From Rodentolepis nana (lineage: Eukaryota; Platyhelminthes; Cestoda; Cyclophyllidea; Hymenolepididae), in NCBI GenBank assembly GCA_900617975.1, contig UZAE01013208.1:10844-25239 (forward strand): a stretch of DNA of 14,396 nucleotides, read 5' to 3'. Positions within the stretch are counted from its first letter, which is position 1; each line of letters starts with the position of its first letter. The position numbers were made by a program, and so were the translations under genes. The notes beneath the pieces are model-generated. The model did no database searches and was not told the DNA's origin. It saw nothing but the letters and a program-made list of their open reading frames with translations. Below, piece after piece: positions 8,947 through 14,396 of the stretch.

Positions 8947-11549
8947 TCAGTTTGGGCCTTGGGACGTAGATGGTTGGGACAAGGTTTCTTGTTCAAAATT
9001 TTTCAAAAAATTCCATGTTGCTTCTACATAAAAATCATTCAATGTTAGTGAAATTTGTAATTAGTTAATCGACCTAATTTAAACTAGCCTCATCGTTTTA
9101 AAGCAAGAAGATACCTTTCCATTCAATTTCAGTCGATAAATTTTTAACTAAAAGAGGATCTTCCCAGGGTGTTCCTACTTCCTCATTCTTTTCGTCATGG
9201 TATGTTTGAAAGTAGGGATGTTCCAAGGCTTCTGCTGCTTTCAATCGACGATCTGGATCCAATTCCAACATCCGTGAGAGTAGATCCCGTACTGAAATTC
9301 CACAAGAGGGATTATAGTATTTCATACTGCTTTTATTGAATAGGGGGTGAATTTCATCTAATTAGAGCCACTTACATTCATCAGAAGCCCATGGGAAAAT
9401 TTCGACGAGATTTGGTTTCTCTGGGACATCATCGTCCTCTATATATGAGCGAGACTATAATAATAAGAAAAGGAGCGATAATTAACCAGGTAATCACTAC
9501 CACTCAATTCGTATAAATCAAAACTCATAATGAACAATAACTTATAAGCTTCCAAAAAGGCACAAAACCTATTAGCTAGCCTCCTAAATATGTAATACAA
9601 ACACTCAACGCTTTAAGGCACTGAGACCGGTCTAATTTAAAGTTATGCGCTCCGATGGCATAGTATTCAACATGAGAGTCCGCCAAGTCAGACCTTCACG
9701 AAATGAATGACCGATTGCACTGGCAACGCTGATCATCAGCGAGAATAAACAAATCGGGCAATAAAGAAGGAACTAACACAAATTGACAAATCACTACCCC
9801 TCCCCCTTTAACGTATCACTTAAGTAAGCGCAAGGTGATGAAGTATTGAAAGCCAAATTTTCCAAAACGATGAAATATCAATCGAGAACGGAAGAATAAG
9901 GCAAATCGATTTAGAGTTCAGACCCATCTTCAACTAAAATAAGCGACACCGGAGGCAATACACCTTAACAGTAAATTAAAATTTTGATCAAAAATCAACA
10001 AAATATCGACTTACATGGTCGCTACTAATTTTCTTCATCATTATCTCGTCCGGTTTTCCGGTGATCTGTAAAATGTGCTTGAAATGTTGCGGTTTGACCA
10101 TGTCATTGAAAAGAGGAACGCGAGTCTTCATTTCCACAAAAATGCAAGCAGCAGACCATATATCAACTGCAAGAAGGAGAATTCAGAAACAAAGTTTCTT
10201 ACCTGTCTCATTATAATCCATCCAACTTGTCAACACTTCTGGTGCTCGATAGGTTCTCGTCATTACATAACTTATATTGTCCTTCAGGTTCTCTGTATTT
10301 CGAGCTAATCCAAAATCAGCAATCCGCAGATCGAGATCCTCGTTCACGATAATATTCGCTGGTTTTAAATCACGATGGAGGATTTTTGCCCCATGTATAT
10401 ACTGCAAAAAAAGGCGAGTTCCAAATAGTTGTGCTAGCAGAGTGTCTCAGTTGTCTAATAATAGATCCCACTAATGTGATTTTACGCTACTATCAGGTGA
10501 CAATTGCAATCATCACAAGAAAAATGCACAATTATAGAACTGCTAACCAAAACAAGCCTCACCTTTAAACCTCGAAGAATTTGATACGAAAACAATAAGA
10601 TTTGTTCGTCATCAAGTGAATCAGTTTGCAATACACATGCCAAATCAATTGGCATAAACGGCATCACCAGGTATCTGCAAACGAAACCAGAGTCGTGCAA
10701 TGGATACATTTTGAAAATATTAAAGTTTTTCGCAAAATACTTACAAGTCTTCAAATTCGTCCATCGACTTCTGATTAGAAAAAGCGTCAATAAGATGGAT
10801 GACCTTAAAATAAAAATTATTACAACATTGTATAACTTGGTTTTAATTATCACAAATCTAGCTCGATAAGAGATTATGAAACAAAGTTTAATTTGCTTAG
10901 TTTCATTTTCCCTAATATTGCAGTATTATACAGTAGATAGATAGAAGATTACTTTACAATTCTAATAAGAACGTGTATAATATAAATTAGGTAGATCTAA
11001 CATATACTCATCAAAAATAAATAAGGTAAATAAATACATCGAGCTTAAAATGTTCGATCTTGTGTGTAACGCATAAAAGTACGTGATATTAATACTAATA
11101 ATGATAGCGCAACCAAGATTTCATATATTAACAAATTCGTAATTAATTCAAATAAAGTTGGTTGAAATATTAAAATAATTTTGAGCTTACATTTTCATGT
11201 CTCAGATGTGATAAAATAGCAAGTTCCCGATACGTTCGCTTGGCTAGTTCCAAGACATCAAACGGTTTCTTCAAAAGTTTGATGGCAACTCGACGATTAG
11301 TAACAGTATCCTTTGCAGAACTAAGATGAATATGTCACCCAAATTCGGATTAAAGTTTACCACACACAGCCAAATGATCCATAACTAACCGGATTAAGTT
11401 CGATGTATCGTTCTGGTAGATGCCAGCACAACCCCCCACCTCCAAGATGATGGGGGATAAAATTTCTTTCTGCAAAGAAAACGATAAAGTGCGATAATGA
11501 TACTTGATCATAAAAAATTGCGTCAATTTCGAAGCGACCTACCAGACAT
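8947..11549 (-). CDS. Divergent p38-family MAP kinase, complete, 10 exons; complement(join(8947..9023,9115..9291,9376..9454,10015..10166,10203..10401,10563..10674,10745..10803,11191..11320,11361..11469,11543..11549))
   Basis: Ser/Thr kinase of the stress-activated MAPK branch, assembled from splice sites and frame into 1101 nt, 366 aa. It starts MSERNF, like p38 (MSQERPTF). Seen in order: PERY 21-24; Gly-rich loop V30-SYGSFGC-V38 (first Gly is Ser31); VAIK with Lys53; KRTYRE with Glu71; hinge LVMPFMP 104-110 (gatekeeper Met106); [19 protein letters not shown] with Asp150; DFG with Asp168; then N181-ISY-V185 where p38 has [11 protein letters not shown] (p38 has TRWYRAPE); MDYNETVDIWS; C-lobe; YHDEKNEE docking region; and the p38-type C-terminal EWKxxTW...LxxF helix in exon 10. 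The ATG is seven coding bases before the first donor and fits p38's N-terminus. p38 resemblance holds through both lobes, so JNK and ERK are less likely. Catalysis looks possible, but activation by canonical dual phosphorylation does not (inference). It converges on the FKBPL-like gene. Confidence 0.92.
9455..10014 (-). other. 560-nt intron 7 of the p38-like gene, longest
   Basis: Between SSDH and SRSYIEDDD: donor CAT|GTAAGT at 10015/10014 and acceptor TTATTATTATAG at 9455/9454. Contents are AT-rich, with no repeat or exon that I can recognise. Confidence 0.85.
10167..10202 (-). other. 36-nt intron 6 of the p38-like gene
   Basis: GTAAGA...CTTCTTGCAG on the - strand. It splits the Val codon (G|TT) of NETVDIWS. 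Removing it restores a sequence very close to p38's NQTVDIWS, which makes this ultra-short intron secure. Confidence 0.92.
10804..11190 (-). other. 387-nt intron 3 of the p38-like gene
   Basis: Between HLRHEN and VIHLIDAF: donor AAT|GTAAGC at 11191/11190 and acceptor TATTTTAAG at 10804/10803. Strongly AT-rich, nothing else seen. The junction is phase 0 and reproduces p38's HENVIxLLD order. Confidence 0.85.
11321..11360 (-). other. 40-nt intron 2 of the p38-like gene
   Basis: GTAAAC...CATCTTAG on the - strand. It splits codon 39, TG|T (Cys), just after the Gly-rich loop. Without removal the frame stops at once (TGG TAA), so splicing is required. Near-minimal length for a GT..AG intron. Confidence 0.88.
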
Positions 11550-11590
11550 TGCTATCAAGACTGCTGAAATTGAAAAGATGTAAAACAAAA
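11550..11590 (-). promoter_or_regulatory. 5' leader with acceptor-like site (possible trans-splice or leader-exon junction)
   Basis: Read on the - strand, a T-rich run ending CTTTTCAATTTCAG stops at 11564, only 14 nt before the kinase ATG at 11549-11547. It has the form of a 3' splice site with no open coding exon before it. Two readings fit: a spliced-leader addition site, or the junction with an upstream non-coding exon. Flatworms are known to use spliced-leader trans-splicing on part of their genes. Which reading applies cannot be decided from sequence alone. Confidence 0.4.
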
Positions 11591-12987
11591 GCAAATGCAA
11601 ATATCGAGGTCAGAGTAGCGAGAAATATGTTTTTCAATTAATTCGAATGTCCTGAAAATTTTAAAAAATTATTAAAATATTTCCCCAGATGTGTATTTGC
11701 AGGAAAAGGAAATAGAACAAAGTCCGTTTCGCAGCGACAAAAAACCATATGCAGCTCAATTTCAGAAACGCTTTTATTTCGTACTTTTAAGGTCATTTTT
11801 GCCAGTTTAGGAATAGTGGATATTCGTTTATTTAATAAAAGTAAGGTTTTTGCTAATTATGGTCAGCCAAAATTGTTTCGTATTTTTTATAATCATTTAT
11901 ACAATTTGCATTTATACCAGTATTTTTTAAAGCCAGGAAAATACAATTCACATTTTTCTTTAACGTCAACAAATTTCATTTGCACACTTCATTAGTGCTA
12001 GCAAGTTGGCTATGAATAAGAGTGAACAATCTTTTATTTTCAATAACTCAACTCACAAGTTTTTAATAACCGAGCTTCAAATACTCGATGTTAAAATGGG
12101 AAATAAAACGGCAGAAAATGTTTCTGACAGGTTACAGTTGAACATATATAAAGTTCAATTTAAATTCAGAGACAGCACTTAAATTGTGAACTGAATTAAT
12201 TAGGACCTAGACGGGTTCAGATCAGATTCGAAATACTTTGCTATACCCCACTGGGTGGAATGTCCAATTCCACTTGTTAAGTATAGTAAACAAGATAGTA
12301 GTGGGGTTTACCCATGATACTATTCCTCAAACAAGTATAAGTGATTGAAAGAGCTTTCCTAAAATACCTTGGAACCGTTTTAATTTCGCAACATGGTAAA
12401 CTAAATGACTTTTCAAGAACCTTAACGCTTTATGCCTTGTCCATTTCTACGTCGTATATAATTGTTCCCATTAGTGGCAATTTATACACAAGAAGCAAAT
12501 ATTAACATGACGTGGAGTGTTCGGTTTATTAGACCCAGAATCCTTACTAATGTTTCAGCTTTTAATGGCATTGTGGAGAAGAAACCAAGCGGTGAGTCGA
12601 CAAAGGGTCTTAGATGAGAACTATAGGTGAATTATCTATATGAGGCTTTGCATTGTTATTCTTAATTTATAAAAAGAATTTCATGTGATGTATCGAAATA
12701 ACAAAATGGTACGTTAAAAGAAGAAATTTGAATAAGAGTATATAACAAAACCAGACTGAGGTAAATTTAAATTTTGAGTTGGTGACTTCCATATCAAAAT
12801 TTTCGAAACCTCGATTTTAATGAGTTGACTAATAGGTATTCGGGTTCTTTTCGAATTTTGCTGGTCAGAAGATACAGTTAGATTTTTAATTTGTATGACA
12901 TCACAACCATAAGCATACGCGCGAGACTAACAAAGACATTTTAAATATAGCAGGACAGGTTTAATTGTGTTTATATTATTATATTAT
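11591..12987. other. Non-coding AT-rich region upstream of the p38-like gene
   Basis: No recognisable gene. It should contain the kinase promoter, but no TATA or initiator arrangement can be called with confidence in such AT-rich DNA. It contains a foldable segment at 12245-12323 and one exon-like 33-nt stretch on the + strand (12559-12591), preceded by TACTAAT and TTTCAG and followed by GTGAGT, with no partner exons found. Confidence 0.5.
12245..12323. other. Foldable segment: three nested inverted repeats
   Basis: Outer 8-bp stem ACCCCACT (12245-12252) with AGTGGGGT (12300-12307). It encloses GTGGAAT/ATTCCAC (12255-12261 with 12267-12273, 5-nt loop) and TTGTT/AACAA (12274-12278 with 12289-12293). 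A further pair, ATAGTA/TACTAT (12295-12300 with 12318-12323), is an alternative fold around GGGTTTACCC. All pairings are exact by inspection. No tRNA, snRNA or ribozyme motif was matched, and function is unknown. Confidence 0.35.
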
Positions 12988-13316
12988 GGGGTGCATGAAA
13001 GACTTACTTCCACGTGATGCACCCTGGACAACGTATACTCATACGACAAAAAAAAGTCCATTAACAGGGAGTTGACTTCTGGCTTCAAACTACCATGACC
13101 CCACTGTATGTTATATTCGCTCACTTTCACAGCACTCATCTTACCATTTCCCTGCCTTTGCGTCTGTCTGTCTCTTTTACTTCTGTGAATCGCTCTTCTG
13201 TTCCCCCACCTCTCGACTCTCTGCTACTTTGATGAACCTTCTCTCTGTGAAGCCCGAAGCCAGCTAAATGACTAATGATAGCTATCAAAACGCCTGCCAT
13301 TTGAAATGAGTAAATG
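12988..13316 (+). mobile_element. SINE-like retroelement, copy 4
   Basis: A roughly 329-bp copy in + orientation starting GGGGTGCATGAAAGACTTAC and ending CGCCTGCCATTTGAAATGAGTAAATG without a long tail. It shares the GACTTC-TGGCTTC duplication with copy 1, so the two form one subgroup. It is moderately diverged. No convincing target-site duplication was found, so its 3' limit is approximate. The 82-residue - strand open frame across it is incidental. Confidence 0.75.
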
Positions 13317-13870
13317 CTAGCATGACTGAAGCAAAAAAGCTCTGGCGATCTCGAACATTCTGGAACACTGCGGACGTGATCCAAACAGGGTAGGGAGCAA
13401 ATGAGGTTACGGGTGCAGAGACCTCTCGATCAGCCAATAACCAATACCCTAACAGTATTTAATGATTTCGCTCCATGTCTTCGCACGCACAATCCAACAT
13501 ACATACAAGTCAAATAAGCATGTTCTACCTTATAGGTCTGTTACCTCCTGATCGTTGCGGTAGCCTATCTAATCCTGGGAATCATTCAAAACTAGAAGAT
13601 CTCGGGGTGTTAAAGTCAAGGCTTGGTAGTACAGCAATCCACCACAACGTGCAGTTCAAAAGCAACATACCGATAAAGTTGTTTTTCTCCCATTTCTGAC
13701 GTTTTTTTAATAGAATAATTTTGTTTTGTTCTGAATTACATTGATGATTGACTAATTTAAGCGCAAGCCACGTTTTCATTCTAATTTAAGGGTGACTTTG
13801 ATGTATAAATAAAATATCAGACCAGTTTGGGTGCCATCTGTGCCGCAGGAGCTTTGTTCTAATTTTATTT
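13317..13870. other. Unassigned region between SINE-like copy 4 and the LEM-like exon
   Basis: Contains a somewhat GC-richer stretch at about 13330-13440 of unknown origin. A - strand open frame (13582-13779) includes a hydrophobic run, GMLLLNCTLWWIAVLP. It could hold a later exon of the LEM-like gene, but no splice junction with a good pyrimidine tract supports this. Nothing else is recognisable. Confidence 0.35.
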
Positions 13871-13872
13871 AC

Positions 13873-13986
13873 CTTCATTTTTTCTCCTTTATTTGCCAAA
13901 CCGTGCCTCGTGACTCGGGTACATGGAATGGTATTAGCTGAGAGCTTTCTCAGTTGACGAACTATTTCTTCATGAGTCAAAGGCAT
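13873..13986 (-). CDS. Probable first coding exon of a LEM-domain-like protein (partial gene)
   Basis: Thirty-eight codons from ATG (13986-13984) to donor ATG AAG|GTAAAT at 13873/13872, phase 0. TAA lies in frame 12 nt upstream, and no acceptor AG separates the ATG from the T-rich leader, so this looks like a true start. The peptide LTHEEIVRQLRKLSAN, then IPCTRVTRHGL, fits the LEM pattern: LSxEELxxxLxxxGxxPGPIxxxTR with the helix-turn NxxPxTxxTR aligned without gaps. LEM proteins (emerin, LAP2, MAN1, ANKLE) bind the chromatin protein BAF, mostly at the inner nuclear membrane, and emerin also begins with its LEM domain. The glycines of the family's GxxPGP turn are missing. Downstream exons were not found before the kinase gene. 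It could instead be a pseudo-exon or an unrelated short helix-turn-helix. Confidence 0.42.
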
Positions 13987-14250
13987 CAAAGTTATTTACG
14001 GCATAATTAAATAAGGTGTGTAGATGAAAAGAGAAAAGCACATTGAGTTTGTGCTTTAAATAACCTTGAGTGCTACGTAAGCTTGCTTGCTGTGGTAAAC
14101 GCACAAACATGAGCTTGTCGTAGATTGCAGCACCAATAAGCCTTGATTTATGCATAGTAATCTCTATGCCAAGATAACCTCGTTCTTAAAGGCTTCTAGG
14201 ATTAGCTAAGCCATAGAGAAAACGGACGTGAAGCATGCTTACCTGGGATG

Positions 14251-14253
<3 letters not shown>
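13987..14253. other. Upstream flank of the LEM-like exon
   Basis: Probable leader or promoter region for the - strand exon. It includes a T-rich stretch before the ATG, a small hairpin (AAAGCACA 14035-14042 with TGTGCTTT 14050-14057), and a - strand donor-like CCCAG|GTAAGC at 14239/14238. The open frame at 13970-14155 (-) shows no known motif. Confidence 0.3.

Positions 14254-14287
<34 letters not shown>
14254..14287. repeat. (GT)17 microsatellite
   Basis: Thirty-four bases of uninterrupted GT dinucleotide, likely length-polymorphic. The remaining 109 bases to the window edge show nothing recognisable. Confidence 0.95.
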
Positions 14288-14290
<3 letters not shown>

Positions 14291-14396
14291 CACGGGTATG
14301 ATAAACCAAGCGATGACAACGTTTTGCGCTCCACAAATTTAGGCAATTTCTGCCCCAGTATACTCGAGATGACTTCATTCCTTAAATGCGCTATTG

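Noticed and set aside
9098..9114. Kinase C-terminus ending in GIFLL by reading through the exon 9 donor
   Set aside because: A good donor (AAAG|GTATCT) and a downstream 77-nt exon restore the p38-type C-terminal helix, stop and poly(A) signal.
10482..10853. Single 123-codon open frame on the - strand
   Set aside because: It runs through exon 5, intron 4 and part of intron 5; splice sites give a better p38 match in two separate exons (10745-10803 and 10563-10674).
13582..13779. Second exon of the LEM-like gene with a transmembrane segment
   Set aside because: The hydrophobic run is suggestive, but the candidate acceptors lack a pyrimidine tract and the body has no family match; mentioned only as a place to look.
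1..14396. Bacterial-type systems (CRISPR, operons, phage or defence genes) and virus-derived genes
   Set aside because: No spaced direct repeats, no compact collinear reading frames and no viral motifs; introns and SINE-like elements show a eukaryotic nuclear locus.

Overview
The window looks like nuclear DNA of a parasitic flatworm. It is AT-rich, its genes are split by GT..AG introns, and it holds dispersed SINE-like repeats. Nothing bacterial or viral was seen (no operons, Shine-Dalgarno sites or CRISPR array). A cestode is my best guess. The kinase gene's introns, read from splice sites and frame, are 36, 40, 70, 73, 84, 91, 161, 387 and 560 nt, and from memory tapeworm introns peak near 36 and 73 nt. 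That is an inference, not a species identification.

Left arm, + strand (1-7055): the 3' part of an FKBPL-like (FK506-binding-protein-like, TPR) gene. Exon 1 is open from the window edge to 799, then comes a 5.9 kb intron, then the last exon 6701-7055. The protein has a degenerate FKBP-type domain, an acidic linker and a TPR domain, and ends in the family's characteristic C-terminal helix. The intron holds three copies of a SINE-like element (one sense, two antisense), three G-runs and a GC-richer stretch of unknown origin.

Centre, - strand (8947-11549): a complete ten-exon p38-family MAP kinase of 366 residues, convergent with the FKBPL gene. Every splice phase closes and the length matches p38 (about 360). 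Catalytic residues fall at p38 numbering (K53, E71, D150, D168). However, the TGY activation motif is I182-S183-Y184, the gatekeeper is Met106, residue 110 is Pro, the first glycine of the Gly-rich loop is Ser31, and the acidic common-docking site is weakened. This is the most interesting object in the window. A poly(A) signal follows at 8842-8837, and a strong acceptor-like site lies 14 nt before the start codon.

Right arm (11564-14396): mostly non-coding. It holds a fourth SINE-like copy, a foldable three-stem segment, a (GT)17 microsatellite and one probable first exon on the - strand (13986-13873) whose 38 residues resemble a LEM domain. The rest of that gene was not found. The genes share no evident pathway; the window is an ordinary stretch of worm chromosome with one unusual kinase and one well-delimited SINE-like family.
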